DNA of 64,000 bases from Amycolatopsis iheyensis (GCF_024703995.1 NZ_JAMXQV010000009.1:62001-126000); one strand, 5' to 3'. Shown: positions 46,592 through 54,997, numbered from the stretch's first letter. Notes: a model not told the origin generated them from the sequence alone. Numbers and translations: made by a program.

Positions 46592-47791
46592 TCACCCCGG
46601 TTCGAGCGGCAGCCGCGCGACGACGCGCCAGCGCTGCCCGTCCGCCGGTCCCGCGTGCACCGTACCGCCCACCGCCGCCACCCGCTCCGCCATCCCGAGC
46701 AGGCCGTAGCCACCGCGGCGGGCGGGCCGGGCGGCGCCGTCGTTGACCACCTCGATCCGCAGCTCACCCGGCGGTTCGTGGTGGACGAGCACGCGGACCT
46801 CGGCGGCGTCGGGCGCGTGCCGGCGGACGTTGGTCAGCGACTCGGTGAGCAGCCGGTGCGCGGTGGTCACCACCTCCGGCGCGACCGCGACCGCGGCGAG
46901 ATCGGCGCCGAGGTCGAGGTGGACGCGGTCGTCGTCGGGGACGGCGCGGTCCACGGCGGTGGCGAGGTCGGCGGGCGGGACGAACAGGTCCTCTTCGCCG
47001 GTGCGCAGCGCGCCGACGAGCCGGCGCATCGCGGCCAGCGCCGCCGCCCCCGCGGTTTCCAGCTCGGCGAACGTCGCGGCGTCGCCGCCGGTGCGCTCGG
47101 CGACCCGGTGCGCGGCCTGCACCCGCACGACGATGCCGGTGATCTGGTGGGCCACCAGGTCGTGCAGTTCGCGGGCCAGCCGCAGCCGCTCGGTGCCGCG
47201 GGCTTCGAGGACCTCGACGCGGTGGCGGACGTCGGCGTCGCGCAGGACCAGGCCGCCGGCCAGCGCCGCGCCCCAGACCACCGCCGCGCCGGCCGAGTAG
47301 AGCGCGGCCGGGGTGTCGGCGCCGTAGCGCAGGATCGGGCCGAGGGTGACCGCGGCGCCGCCGAGCACCGCCTGGGCGGTGGCCGCGCGCGGCGAAAGCC
47401 GGTGGCAGCAGGCCCCGACGAGCAACGCGATCGCGAACGCTTCGGCCGCGCCGGGCTGGGGCGGGAGACGTGAGCCGGCCGCGGCGATCCCGGCGGTGAT
47501 CCCGGTGCTCAGCAAGGAAAGCCCGGAGACGGCGCCGGCCAGGACGGCGATCCGGTCGGGGAACCGCCGTCGCAGCACGGCCAGCAACGCCACCACCGGG
47601 CCGACCCCCGGCGCGAACTCGAGCGCGATGGTGGCCAGCTCACCCCGCACCGGCCCGGTCCCGACCGCGAAAACCAGGTCGAGCACCACGAGCGTGCCGA
47701 GCACGACGGCTTCGGCGACGAAGGGCCCGCGGCGGCCGGTCCAGGGGATGCGGGCCGGTTGCCTCGGGAGGTCGTGGCCTCGGGCGCTCAT
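46592..47791 (-). CDS. Sensor histidine kinase (HisKA_3 family)
   Basis: 399-aa membrane sensor kinase. Five to six hydrophobic helices fill residues ~20-180 and probably sense a membrane or cell-envelope signal directly, as no large extracellular domain is seen. The dimerisation helix has His210 (LRLARELHDLVAHQITGIVVRVQ). The ATP-binding domain carries LTESLTNVRRHAPDA (N-box) and GGYGLLGMAERVAAVGG (G-box). It precedes and is coupled with the NarL-type regulator. The start at 47791 is the first with a complete transmembrane region after it. Confidence 0.88.
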   Translation of the reverse strand: MSARGHDLPRQPARIPWTGRRGPFVAEAVVLGTLVVLDLVFAVGTGPVRGELATIALEFAPGVGPVVALLAVLRRRFPDRIAVLAGAVSGLSLLSTGITAGIAAAGSRLPPQPGAAEAFAIALLVGACCHRLSPRAATAQAVLGGAAVTLGPILRYGADTPAALYSAGAAVVWGAALAGGLVLRDADVRHRVEVLEARGTERLRLARELHDLVAHQITGIVVRVQAAHRVAERTGGDAATFAELETAGAAALAAMRRLVGALRTGEEDLFVPPADLATAVDRAVPDDDRVHLDLGADLAAVAVAPEVVTTAHRLLTESLTNVRRHAPDAAEVRVLVHHEPPGELRIEVVNDGAARPARRGGYGLLGMAERVAAVGGTVHAGPADGQRWRVVARLPLEPG

Positions 47792-47840
47792 GCGCCGATC
47801 GTGCCCCACCCGGCGGCGTCGCGCCGCCTTCGCGCCGAGA

Positions 47841-47860
47841 TCTCGTACCGGGGTATGAGA
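47841..47860. promoter_or_regulatory. Candidate response-regulator operator upstream of the kinase gene
   Basis: TCTCGTACCGGGGTATGAGA is an imperfect 20-bp palindrome with 8-bp arms CTCGTACC/GGTATGAG. It sits between the kinase gene and the divergent membrane protein gene. A similar site precedes the RDD gene. Confidence 0.45.
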
Positions 47861-47951
47861 GCGCGGCCGGATCTCGTGCCCGCGGCTGATCTTGCGGGCG
47901 GCCGAGCCCCGCAGACTCGGGGCCATGACCGACCACAACGGAGGCATTCCG

Positions 47952-48395
47952 ATGCGCGAGGCGGACGTCATGACGAGCCCACGACCGGCGGGCGGCCGAA
48001 TCGAAGGCCTGCCCGGCTGGTACTTCCTGCTGGTGGGACTGCTCGTCGCGAGCACCGATCTGAGCCAGCAGTTCAGCGATCGGTACGCGTGGGCGGCGTT
48101 GCTGCCGGTCGCGGTCCTCGCGGTGCACCTGACCCTGTGGTTCACGCTGCTGTCCCGGCGGCGGAAGTACCTGCGCGCGGTGTGGCGCAGCAAGCAGGCG
48201 CTGGGGCTCGTCGCGGTGCTGTTCGTGCTGCGGCTGCTGCTGCAGGTGGGGCTCACGAAGCTCACCGACGAGGCGGCCCCGCTGCACAGCTACCGGCACC
48301 TGGTCATCGGCCTGGTGATGCTGGTCGTGACGACCGCCGGCGCGTGGTTCGACCAGTGGCTGGTGCTGCGGGTGGTGAACCGGGACGCGCGCTGA
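47952..48395 (+). CDS. Small integral membrane protein of unknown function
   Basis: 147-aa protein with three or four hydrophobic stretches: GWYFLLVGLLVASTDLS, AALLPVAVLAVHLTLWFTLL, LGLVAVLFVLRLLLQVGL and LVIGLVMLVVTTAGAWFDQWLVL. The start at 47952 is taken because GGAGG lies 8 bp upstream; an ATG at 47925 would add nine residues. It is divergent from the histidine kinase gene, and the palindrome in between could place it in that regulon. Function unknown. Confidence 0.7.
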   Translation: MREADVMTSPRPAGGRIEGLPGWYFLLVGLLVASTDLSQQFSDRYAWAALLPVAVLAVHLTLWFTLLSRRRKYLRAVWRSKQALGLVAVLFVLRLLLQVGLTKLTDEAAPLHSYRHLVIGLVMLVVTTAGAWFDQWLVLRVVNRDAR

Positions 48396-48551
48396 GGGCG
48401 GGCCACGGAAGGGGCACAGTCCGGGCCGGACGCTGCCACGCGGGTCCGGGGGCGGTACCGTCGACGGGCAGCGGTTCAGTCCGGTAGCCGTCGCACCGCG
48501 ACCCGCGGCCCCCGTTCCGGGGCCGGCGTGGGACTGGACTGGTGCACGGGC

Positions 48552-48586
48552 GGTTTGGCCTCACACCCCTTCGAGGAGGCCAAACC
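48552..48586 (+). promoter_or_regulatory. Hairpin that buries the ribosome site of the STAS gene
   Basis: Perfect 11-bp inverted repeat: GGTTTGGCCTC at 48552-48562 and GAGGCCAAACC at 48576-48586, directly abutting ATG 48587. The right arm takes in the second half of the Shine-Dalgarno GAGGAGG (48573-48579). In mRNA the stem would limit ribosome access unless melted or bound. Confidence 0.65.
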
Positions 48587-48997
48587 ATGGTTTCGATCCC
48601 CGTTCCGCCGCCCCGGGACAGAGCGGGCCCGGCCGGAACGTTCGAAGTGAGCAAGACCCCGGAAGCCAGCGTGGTCGCGGCGGCCGGCGAGCTCGACCTC
48701 GCCGTCAGCGACCGGCTCACCGCCCTGCTGGACCGGGAAGTCCGCGCGATGCCCCCGGCGCTGCTGTTCGACGCCACGGCGGTGACGTTCTGCGCCGCCC
48801 GGGTGCTGACGGTCCTGCTGGACACGACGGCGGACGCGAGCGTGCTCGGGGTGCCGTTCGCGGTCGCGGGCCGCAGCCGCGCGTTGCTGCGGCCGGTCAC
48901 GGTGCTGCGGCTGGAGCAGGTGCTGCCGATTCACGAGGACACCGATGAGGCGCTCGCTTGGCTCGGGCTGCTGCCGCGGTTGACTGAGCCCGTTTAG
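48587..48997 (+). CDS. STAS-domain protein (anti-sigma factor antagonist-like)
   Basis: 136-aa STAS protein: strand ASVVAAAGELDLAVSDRLTALLDREVRA, then LLFDATAVTFCAARVLTVLLDT and a C-terminal VTVLRLEQVLPIHEDTDEAL. In classical SpoIIAA-like proteins the helix after strand 3 begins CDSSGL or similar with a phospho-Ser/Thr; here the segment is FCAARVL and the expected phospho-site is Ala. It may not be switched by an anti-sigma kinase in the ordinary way. An 11-bp hairpin covers its ribosome site. No anti-sigma or sigma gene is adjacent. Confidence 0.8.
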   Translation: MVSIPVPPPRDRAGPAGTFEVSKTPEASVVAAAGELDLAVSDRLTALLDREVRAMPPALLFDATAVTFCAARVLTVLLDTTADASVLGVPFAVAGRSRALLRPVTVLRLEQVLPIHEDTDEALAWLGLLPRLTEPV

Positions 48998-49064
48998 CCG
49001 GTCACGAGCCACGGCGCCGGTCCGCGCGAACTCCGAACTGGATGCCAGTTCGCCGCGCCGCCGG

Positions 49065-49643
49065 TCAGGAGCGCCAGCGCCACCCGGTCTGCCGCGGGCG
49101 TCCGGGCAGGTCGGCGCGGTCGGTGGCCCACTTCAGCGCCGTCCACGGGTCGACGTCACCCAAACTGGGCGCCGCCGTCGGGAACAGCTCCTTCAGCAGG
49201 TGCGTGCACAGCTCCGGCGGTGGGGTGAGCGAGCGGCCGAGCCCGCGGGCGATGTCTTCGCCGTGGACCAGCAGCTCGCCGCAGCCCAGCGCGGCGAACT
49301 CGGCCGGGCCCGCCGGGCCGGTCGGGTGGAACGCCCGCACCGACGCCTCCGTCGTCCGCACGACCGCGGCCAGGATCGCCGCTCCGGCCAAGGCGAACTC
49401 GAGGGCGTCGGCGGGCGATGACCCGTCCTCCGCGACCGCCAGGAACCGCACGTACCGGTCGGCCGGGCGGGCGACCAGCTGACCCGCGTAGGACACCAGG
49501 CAGTCCCCGATGTGCGCGGCGGTCTGCTGCGCGGCCCAGTCACCCGTGCCGGGCAGGGCGGCCCAGTCGCGGTCGGTCTCGGGCGTCAGGACTTCGCGGA
49601 CGGCCGCGATCGCGGCGTCCAGATCGGCGGCAGGAGTGATCAC
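49065..49643 (-). CDS. Maleylpyruvate isomerase-family (mycothiol-dependent, DinB fold) protein
   Basis: 192-aa four-helix MDMPI_N-type protein. His in QQTAAHIGDCLVSYAGQL and the segment GCGELLVHGEDIARGLG supply the metal-binding histidines typical of the DinB/MDMPI fold. Such enzymes use mycothiol, the actinobacterial thiol, to isomerise or detoxify compounds. GTG 49643 overlaps the nitrilase stop by 4 bp, so it is the second gene of the nitrilase operon and may act on nitrilase products. Confidence 0.8.
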   Translation of the reverse strand: MITPAADLDAAIAAVREVLTPETDRDWAALPGTGDWAAQQTAAHIGDCLVSYAGQLVARPADRYVRFLAVAEDGSSPADALEFALAGAAILAAVVRTTEASVRAFHPTGPAGPAEFAALGCGELLVHGEDIARGLGRSLTPPPELCTHLLKELFPTAAPSLGDVDPWTALKWATDRADLPGRPRQTGWRWRS

Positions 49644-50629
49644 CGGGGAACCGTAGCGGGCACCGGCTCTTCCGGCTCCAGCGCGGTGTACACCGCCGGC
49701 GGCGCCGGGTTGCGGCTGATCAGCAGCCGGAAGACGTCCGGGCGGGCGTAGTGGCCCACCGGGTCGGCCGCCGACTTGGCGATCGCGATCAGCGCCGGGT
49801 CGAGGTCGGCGTAGAGGATGCCTTCCTCGGTCTCGGGTAGCGGCTCGGCCAGGGGCGTGCCTTCCGGCCCGTAGATCCGGGCGAAGCCGCCGCCGAGGCC
49901 GAGGAGCTGCCGCTGGGTGTCGTCGGCGCAGAACAGGTCCTGGCCGGCGGTGCCGACGACCGCGCACGGGGCGACCACGAACGTCTGGCCTTCGACGGCG
50001 TAGAGCAGGCTCGCCGCGGTGTTGACCTCGGGGCCGAGCGCGGTCGCGGCGCCCCGGTAGACGGAGAAGCTCGGCCACGCGGCGACGTGGATCTGCTCGC
50101 CCATGCTGTACATCGCGTACTTCGTCAGCGGCTGCAGGTGCTCCCAGCAGTTCAGGGCGCCGATCCTGCCGAGGCTCGTGTCGTGCACCTGCAGGTCGCT
50201 GCCGTCGCCCTCACCGAACACCGAGCGTTCGACGTGGGTCGGCTTGAGCTTGCGCCGCACGGCGACCAGCTCGCCGGTGTCGGACACGAAGGCCTGCGCC
50301 ATGTACAGGCTGCCGCCGGCGCGCTCGCTGAACCCGAACACGACGTGCGTGCGGTGCGCGGCGGCGGCCTCGCGGATCCGGTCCATCTCGGCGCCGTCGC
50401 GGGTCATCGAGTTCGCCGCGTAGCGCGGGACGAACCGCATGCCCGCGGCGGGCGAGCCGAGCCAGATCCACCACGGGTAGCCGGGCAGGAAGGTCTCGCC
50501 GAAGGTGACCAGCTGCGCGCCACCCGCGGCGGCTTCCCCGATCAGGCCGGCGAGCTGCTCGACGCCGGCGGCGAGATCGAGCCACCGGGGCTCGGCCTGC
50601 ACGGCGGCGACGCGAACCGGTGCGTCCAT
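49640..50629 (-). CDS. Aliphatic nitrilase
   Basis: 329-aa C-N hydrolase converting a nitrile to a carboxylic acid and ammonia. The catalytic Glu45 (VTFGETFLPGYP), Lys127 (VRRKLKPTHVERSVFGEGDG) and Cys161 (LNCWEHLQPL) of nitrilases are in place; PTHVER-FGEGDGSD and CWEHLQP are nitrilase rather than amidase signatures. It overlaps the mycothiol-enzyme gene. The AraC gene lies 76 bp upstream in the same direction and matches the classic NitR-NitA arrangement. GAGGTATGCC precedes the ATG. Confidence 0.93.
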   Translation of the reverse strand: MDAPVRVAAVQAEPRWLDLAAGVEQLAGLIGEAAAGGAQLVTFGETFLPGYPWWIWLGSPAAGMRFVPRYAANSMTRDGAEMDRIREAAAAHRTHVVFGFSERAGGSLYMAQAFVSDTGELVAVRRKLKPTHVERSVFGEGDGSDLQVHDTSLGRIGALNCWEHLQPLTKYAMYSMGEQIHVAAWPSFSVYRGAATALGPEVNTAASLLYAVEGQTFVVAPCAVVGTAGQDLFCADDTQRQLLGLGGGFARIYGPEGTPLAEPLPETEEGILYADLDPALIAIAKSAADPVGHYARPDVFRLLISRNPAPPAVYTALEPEEPVPATVPR

Positions 50630-50705
50630 GGCATACCTCCATCGCTGGGTCTGCCGACCACGATGGGCCCCGGGCGGGCGGGGTAGCTGACCGCGCGTGC
50701 CGTGG

Positions 50706-51671
50706 TCACCGACCGCGCGTGCCAGGCCGGTGCCGCCGTCGGTACTCGCCCGGCGTGCACCCCGCTGCGGCCCGGAACGCCCGGTGGAAGCCCGAATCGC
50801 TCTCGAAACCGCACGCCGCGGCCACCGCCGCGATCGGGCGGTGCGGCGCGGCCACCAGCATGGCCCGGGCCCGCTCGAGCCGGATCCGGCGCAGGCGCGC
50901 GGCGACGCCGTCCTCGCCCAGCACGCGGTAGAGCGTGCGGCGGGACATCGCGCAGGCGGCCGCGACGCGCTCGGCGTCGAGCCGCGGGTCGTCGGCGTGC
51001 TCGCGTAGGTAGCGCTCGACGCGCTCGCGAGCCAACGCGGTGGCCGCGTCCTCGGCCGGGGCCGCGCGGCCGGCGAGGGCCGCGGCGGCGGTGAGCAGCC
51101 CCAGCGCGTGCGGGACCAGCAGCAGGGCCTCGTCGCCGCCCGGGCCGACCGTGCGTGCCAACGACGTCAGGAACGCCGGGACCGGGGCCGCCGGACCGGC
51201 GCCGGCGAGGGCCCGGGCGGTCAGCTCGCGGGTGTCGCGCACCGGGAGGCGGGCCTTCGGCACCTGGACGACCAGCTGCTGGAAGGGCCCGTCGAAGTGC
51301 AGGGTGTAGGGCCGGGTGCTGTCGTAGAACGCCATGTCGCCGCCGGCCAGCAGCGCGACGCGACCGTCCTGCTCGACGCGGCCGCGACCCCGCAGCTGGA
51401 TGCTGGCGAGCAGGTACTCGTCGGCGCTGCGGCCGATCAGCGACGGCGTGCGCCGGACGTGCTGGCCGTCGGCCAGGACGGTGGACAGCTCCAGGTCACC
51501 GACCGGCGCGTGCCGGATCCGGCCCCGGAACCCGCGGTCGGCGACCCGCTCGGCGGTCAGCGGCACGAACGTCGCGGAGATCAGCTCGCGCCAGTACGCG
51601 AACGCCTCCCGCGCCGGCACCGTCGTGGTGGCCAGCTCGGCGAAGGCGTGGCGGTCCACGGCCGGCGGCAT
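50706..51671 (-). CDS. AraC-family regulator, probable nitrilase activator
   Basis: 321-aa regulator. The AraC-binding-like domain (~1-200; LATTTVPAREAFAYWRELISATFVPL; ISATF is the NitR-type signature) is followed by two HTH motifs (VERYLREHADDPRLDAERVAAACAMSRRTLYRVL and PIAAVAAACGFESDSGFHRAFRAAAGCTPGEYRRRH). AraC proteins with this N-terminus control nitrilase or similar degradative genes, and here it lies directly upstream of a nitrilase gene in the same direction. Its ligand may be a nitrile, amide or acid. Confidence 0.88.
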   Translation of the reverse strand: MPPAVDRHAFAELATTTVPAREAFAYWRELISATFVPLTAERVADRGFRGRIRHAPVGDLELSTVLADGQHVRRTPSLIGRSADEYLLASIQLRGRGRVEQDGRVALLAGGDMAFYDSTRPYTLHFDGPFQQLVVQVPKARLPVRDTRELTARALAGAGPAAPVPAFLTSLARTVGPGGDEALLLVPHALGLLTAAAALAGRAAPAEDAATALARERVERYLREHADDPRLDAERVAAACAMSRRTLYRVLGEDGVAARLRRIRLERARAMLVAAPHRPIAAVAAACGFESDSGFHRAFRAAAGCTPGEYRRRHRPGTRGR

Positions 51672-51765
51672 CGCCCGATTGTCGGCGACGGGTGCGGCGT
51701 CGTCCAGTTGCCGGTTGGTCCAGGACCGTGATAGTCATGAATCTGGACTAACTGAAGGGGGTGCC

Positions 51766-52911
51766 ATGGCCGTCATCGAGCTGACCACGTTCACCGTCCG
51801 GCCCGACCGCACCGCGGCGATGCTCGCCGCGCGCCCCGGGATGGTGGCCGCGTTCCGCGAGGGCCGCCGCGGGTTCGTCTCGGCCAAGCTGGTGCGCCTC
51901 GACGCCGCCACCTGGCTCGACGTCGTCGAGTGGACCGACGACACCGCGTGGGACGAGTCGAAGGCCAAGGGCGGCGACGACCCGCGGGTCGCGGAGTTCT
52001 TCGCCACGATCGACGCGCTGGTCAGCGCCCGCCGCGGCGCCCGGTACGACGACGAGCAGGACGGCCCGCGGCCGGTGCGCACCATCGCCTACGGGCCGCA
52101 CCCGGCGCAGGTGGGGGAGCTGTACCTGCCGGCGGGCGCCGGGCCGTTCCCGGTCGTCGTGCTGCTGCACGGCGGGTACTGGACGGCGATGTTCGACCGC
52201 CGCCCGATGACCCGCCTCGCCGACGACCTGGTCGCCCGCGGGTACGCCGTCTGGAACGCCGGCTACCGCCGGCTCGGCGACGGCGGCGGCTGGCCCGCCA
52301 CGTTCGAAGACACCGCGGCGGCCGTCGACGCCGTCGCCGGCCTGGACCCGGCGCTGGACCGCACCCGCGTCGCGGTGGTCGGGCACTCCGCGGGCGGCCA
52401 GCTCGCGGCGTGGACGGCGCACCGCGCGGCCCTGCCCGCCGACGCGGTGGGCGCGGCGCCCGCGGTGGTGCCGGTCGCGGCGGTGTCGCTGGCGGGCGTC
52501 CTGGACCTGGCGGAAGCCGACCGGACGCGGTTCGGCACGGTCCTGGCCGACCCGGACGCCGAGCCCCCGGCCGGGGCGCCGGAGCCGGCGTATCCCGAAC
52601 TCTGGCCCGCGGTCGCGGCGGAGGTCGGCGAAGGCGTGGTGAACCTGCTGCTGGGCGGCCACCTCGACGCCGTCCCGAAGCGCTACGCCACGACGTCGCC
52701 GAGCGCGCTCGAACCCGCGGGAGTCCCGGTCCTCGCGGTGCACGGCGAAGCCGACGACATCGTCCCGCCGTCGTACAGCCGCACCTACGCCGAGCACGCG
52801 CCGGACGCCCGCCACCTCGCGGTCGAGGGCGGCCACTTCGAGGTCATCGACCCCGGCCACGACAGCTGGCGGCAGGTGCTCGAGTGGCTCGCCGAGGTCA
52901 CTCCGCGCTGA
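51766..52911 (+). CDS. Fusion of ABM monooxygenase-like domain and kynurenine formamidase-like alpha/beta-hydrolase
   Basis: 381-aa two-domain protein. Residues 1-~95 are an ABM-like ferredoxin fold (VIELTTFTVRPDRTAAMLAARPGM; WLDVVEWTDDTAWDESKAKG). Residues ~105-381 are an alpha/beta-hydrolase: HGGYWTAM at His135 (the oxyanion loop typical of kynurenine formamidase), Ser208 in GHSAGGQLAAW, acid near EADDIVPP and His in GGHFEVIDPGH. AAGGGGG precedes the ATG. The two domains may work sequentially, or the first may stabilise the enzyme. Its end overlaps the MarR gene by 14 bp. Confidence 0.8.
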   Translation: MAVIELTTFTVRPDRTAAMLAARPGMVAAFREGRRGFVSAKLVRLDAATWLDVVEWTDDTAWDESKAKGGDDPRVAEFFATIDALVSARRGARYDDEQDGPRPVRTIAYGPHPAQVGELYLPAGAGPFPVVVLLHGGYWTAMFDRRPMTRLADDLVARGYAVWNAGYRRLGDGGGWPATFEDTAAAVDAVAGLDPALDRTRVAVVGHSAGGQLAAWTAHRAALPADAVGAAPAVVPVAAVSLAGVLDLAEADRTRFGTVLADPDAEPPAGAPEPAYPELWPAVAAEVGEGVVNLLLGGHLDAVPKRYATTSPSALEPAGVPVLAVHGEADDIVPPSYSRTYAEHAPDARHLAVEGGHFEVIDPGHDSWRQVLEWLAEVTPR

Positions 52912-53362
52912 CGGCGTCGCGCTGGTGCGCGGTGATGTCGGCCAGCGTGCGCTTGAACCGCTCGTAGCCGGCCTGCCCGAGCCGGCCGGCGTGCCGCTGC
53001 TGGATGGCGGCCATGATGGTGTCCGCGGCCCGCATCTGGGCGAGGCCGCGCGCGGTGGGGCAGATCAGCTTCGCGCGGCGGTCGGTCGGGTCCGGCCGCC
53101 GCTCGACGTAGCCGAGCGCCACCAGCTCGTCGATGAGCGTGCCGATGATCTGCTTGTACTGTCCGGAAAGCCGGGAGAGCTCGGTCGCGCGCACACCGCC
53201 GGGATCCAGGTAGGCGAGCACGGCCCCGTGCCGGTGCTTGAGGTCGTCGAAACCCTGCTCGGCGAGCGTGGCGAAGAGCTCGCGCTGCACCGCGAACAGG
53301 AGCCGTCCCGCGAGGACGCCCAGGTCGGGGTCCGTCGCGTTCCGCTCCGCGCGGGTGACCAT
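52898..53362 (-). CDS. MarR-family regulator
   Basis: 154-aa winged-helix protein. The HTH is at VRATELSRLSGQYKQIIGTLIDELVALGYVERRPDPTDRRAKLICPT, with dimerisation helices on both sides. The ATG at 53362 is chosen because AAGGAG precedes it by 6 bp; a GTG 15 bp upstream is unlikely since it would place the ribosome site inside the gene. It is convergent and overlapping with the fusion hydrolase gene, which is its only obvious neighbour target. The small acidic gene 50 bp upstream on the same strand is separate. Confidence 0.88.
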   Translation of the reverse strand: MVTRAERNATDPDLGVLAGRLLFAVQRELFATLAEQGFDDLKHRHGAVLAYLDPGGVRATELSRLSGQYKQIIGTLIDELVALGYVERRPDPTDRRAKLICPTARGLAQMRAADTIMAAIQQRHAGRLGQAGYERFKRTLADITAHQRDAVSAE

Positions 53363-53412
53363 CCGCCGCTCCTTCACCGGTGTCCTTGGCCGACACCTTA
53401 GCGAGCGGCCGC

Positions 53413-53571
53413 TCAGCTGGGCGGTTCCACCTCGCCGGCGTCTTCGTGGACGTCCTGCGTGTCGGGCTTTTCGCGCTCGGGCTCCGGGATCTCGATGTCG
53501 AGGTCGACGTCCGGGGTGCCGGGCGGGCGCGGAACGTCGGGGGTCAGGGGGCCTTCGTCGGATTCGCTCAT
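53413..53571 (-). CDS. Small acidic protein
   Basis: 52-aa very acidic protein (MSESDEGPLTPDVPRPPGTP followed by alternating Asp/Glu/Pro). No fold is recognised; such proteins may be intrinsically disordered. The start overlaps the LOG gene stop by ATGA, so it is translated together with it. It could modulate or stabilise the LOG protein, but only position supports that. Confidence 0.6.
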   Translation of the reverse strand: MSESDEGPLTPDVPRPPGTPDVDLDIEIPEPEREKPDTQDVHEDAGEVEPPS

Positions 53572-54134
53572 GGGCCCGGGGTACCCGGTGGACGGTGGTC
53601 CGAAGCCGCGGACTCCTCGAGGTGCGCGAAAACGGCCGCGCCGTCGGCGGCGATGTGGACCAGGTCCGTCAGCGGGAGCGGCAGGAAGCCCTCGTCCTCC
53701 ATGCGGCGCAGCTGCAGGATCAAGCCGTCGTAGAAGCCTTCGGTGTTGAGCAGCACCACGGGCTTGCGGTGCAGGCCGTGCTTGCGCAGCTCGAGGACCT
53801 CCGTCGCCTCGTCGAGGGTGCCGAGGCCGCCGGCCAGCACCACGATCGCCTCGGACCGCGACAGCAGCAAAGCCTTGCGCTCGGCCAGGTTCTCGGTGAT
53901 CACCAGCTCGTCGGTGTCCTCGCGGGCGTGCTCGCGCAGCAGCTCGACCGAGATGCCGACCAGCCGGCCGCCACTCGCCCGGACGCCGTCGGCGACGACC
54001 TTCATCAGGCCGCTGTCGGAGCCACCCCAGACGAGCGTGTGGCCACCTTTGCCGAGCAGCTCGGCGAACTCGCGGGCGGGCCGGGTGTAGCGCTCGCCGA
54101 GGTCGGCGGCGGAGAGGAAGACGCAGATGTGCAC
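53568..54134 (-). CDS. LOG-family protein (cytokinin riboside 5'-monophosphate phosphoribohydrolase-like)
   Basis: 188-aa Rossmann-like LOG/TIGR00730 protein. It hydrolyses nucleotide base-ribose phosphate bonds. The loop normally PGGxGTxxE reads AGGLGTLDEATEV, keeping GGxGT and the acidic residue, and the strand VWGGSDSGLMKVVADG matches the GGGxxGLMG loop with changes. The start GTG 54134 begins VHICVFLSAADLG. It shares an ATGA overlap with the small acidic gene downstream. Purine salvage or signalling-nucleotide turnover is plausible. Confidence 0.88.
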   Translation of the reverse strand: MHICVFLSAADLGERYTRPAREFAELLGKGGHTLVWGGSDSGLMKVVADGVRASGGRLVGISVELLREHAREDTDELVITENLAERKALLLSRSEAIVVLAGGLGTLDEATEVLELRKHGLHRKPVVLLNTEGFYDGLILQLRRMEDEGFLPLPLTDLVHIAADGAAVFAHLEESAASDHRPPGTPGP

Positions 54135-54202
54135 GCACCCGAGGCTACCCGGGCACCGTCCACTCGGGAGCGAACGGCGGGGCGGCGGCGGAGAATGCGG
54201 GC

Positions 54203-54997
54203 ATGCAGGTGGTCGTGCGGGTGGCGCTGGTCGTCGCGGTGGTCGTGCTGGTGGTGCTCGCGCTCGCTTGGGTCTTCCAGCGGCGGCTGATCTACCTGCC
54301 CGACACCACAACCGTGCCGCCGGCCGCCGAGGTGCTGCCCGGCGGCGAGGACGTCCGCCTGCGCACGAGCGACGGCCTCGACCTCGGCGCCTGGTTCGTC
54401 GCACCGCCGGGCGCGCCGGCAGCCGTCCTGGTGGCCAACGGCAACGCCGGCAACCGGGCCGGCCGGGCCCCGCTGGCCGCGAAGCTCGCGCGGGCCGGCC
54501 TGGCGGTGCTGGTGTTCGACTACCGCGGGTACGGCGACAACCCCGGCGATCCCAGCGAAGCGGGCCTCGCGCTGGACGTCCGCGCGGCGTACCGGTTCCT
54601 GACCGGGCGGACGCCCGCGCCGATCATCTTCTACGGCGAGAGCCTCGGGTGCGCGGTGGTGGCCGAGCTCGCCCTCGAACACCCGCCGGCCGGGCTGCTG
54701 CTGCGGTCGCCGTTCGTGGATCTGGCTTCGGTGGGCGCGGAAAGCTACCCGTTCCTGCCGGTGCGGTTGTTGCTGCGCGACCGGTTCCCGGTCCGCGACG
54801 AGGTGACGCGCCTGAAGGTGCCGACGGTCGTGGTCGTGGGCGGGCGGGATTCGGTCGTGCCGCCGGAGCAGAGCCGGGCGGTGGCCGCGGCGGCGTCGGC
54901 GCGGCTGGTGGAGGTGCCGGGGGCCGACCACAACGATCCGGTGCTGGCCGACGGCCCGGAGCTCGTGGACGCTGTGCGGTCGCTGGTGCCGCGGTAG
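54203..54997 (+). CDS. Membrane-anchored alpha/beta-hydrolase
   Basis: 264-aa hydrolase with an N-terminal membrane helix (VVRVALVVAVVVLVVLALAWVF) that holds the enzyme at the membrane, as in ABHD13/BEM46-type proteins. Hydrolase core: GNAGNRAGRAPL (oxyanion loop), DYRGYGDN, nucleophile Ser in FYGESLGCAVVAEL, acid in GGRDSVVPPEQS and His in PGADHNDP. It likely cleaves a lipid or acylated substrate. It is divergent from the LOG gene, with 68 bp between them. Confidence 0.88.
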   Translation: MQVVVRVALVVAVVVLVVLALAWVFQRRLIYLPDTTTVPPAAEVLPGGEDVRLRTSDGLDLGAWFVAPPGAPAAVLVANGNAGNRAGRAPLAAKLARAGLAVLVFDYRGYGDNPGDPSEAGLALDVRAAYRFLTGRTPAPIIFYGESLGCAVVAELALEHPPAGLLLRSPFVDLASVGAESYPFLPVRLLLRDRFPVRDEVTRLKVPTVVVVGGRDSVVPPEQSRAVAAAASARLVEVPGADHNDPVLADGPELVDAVRSLVPR

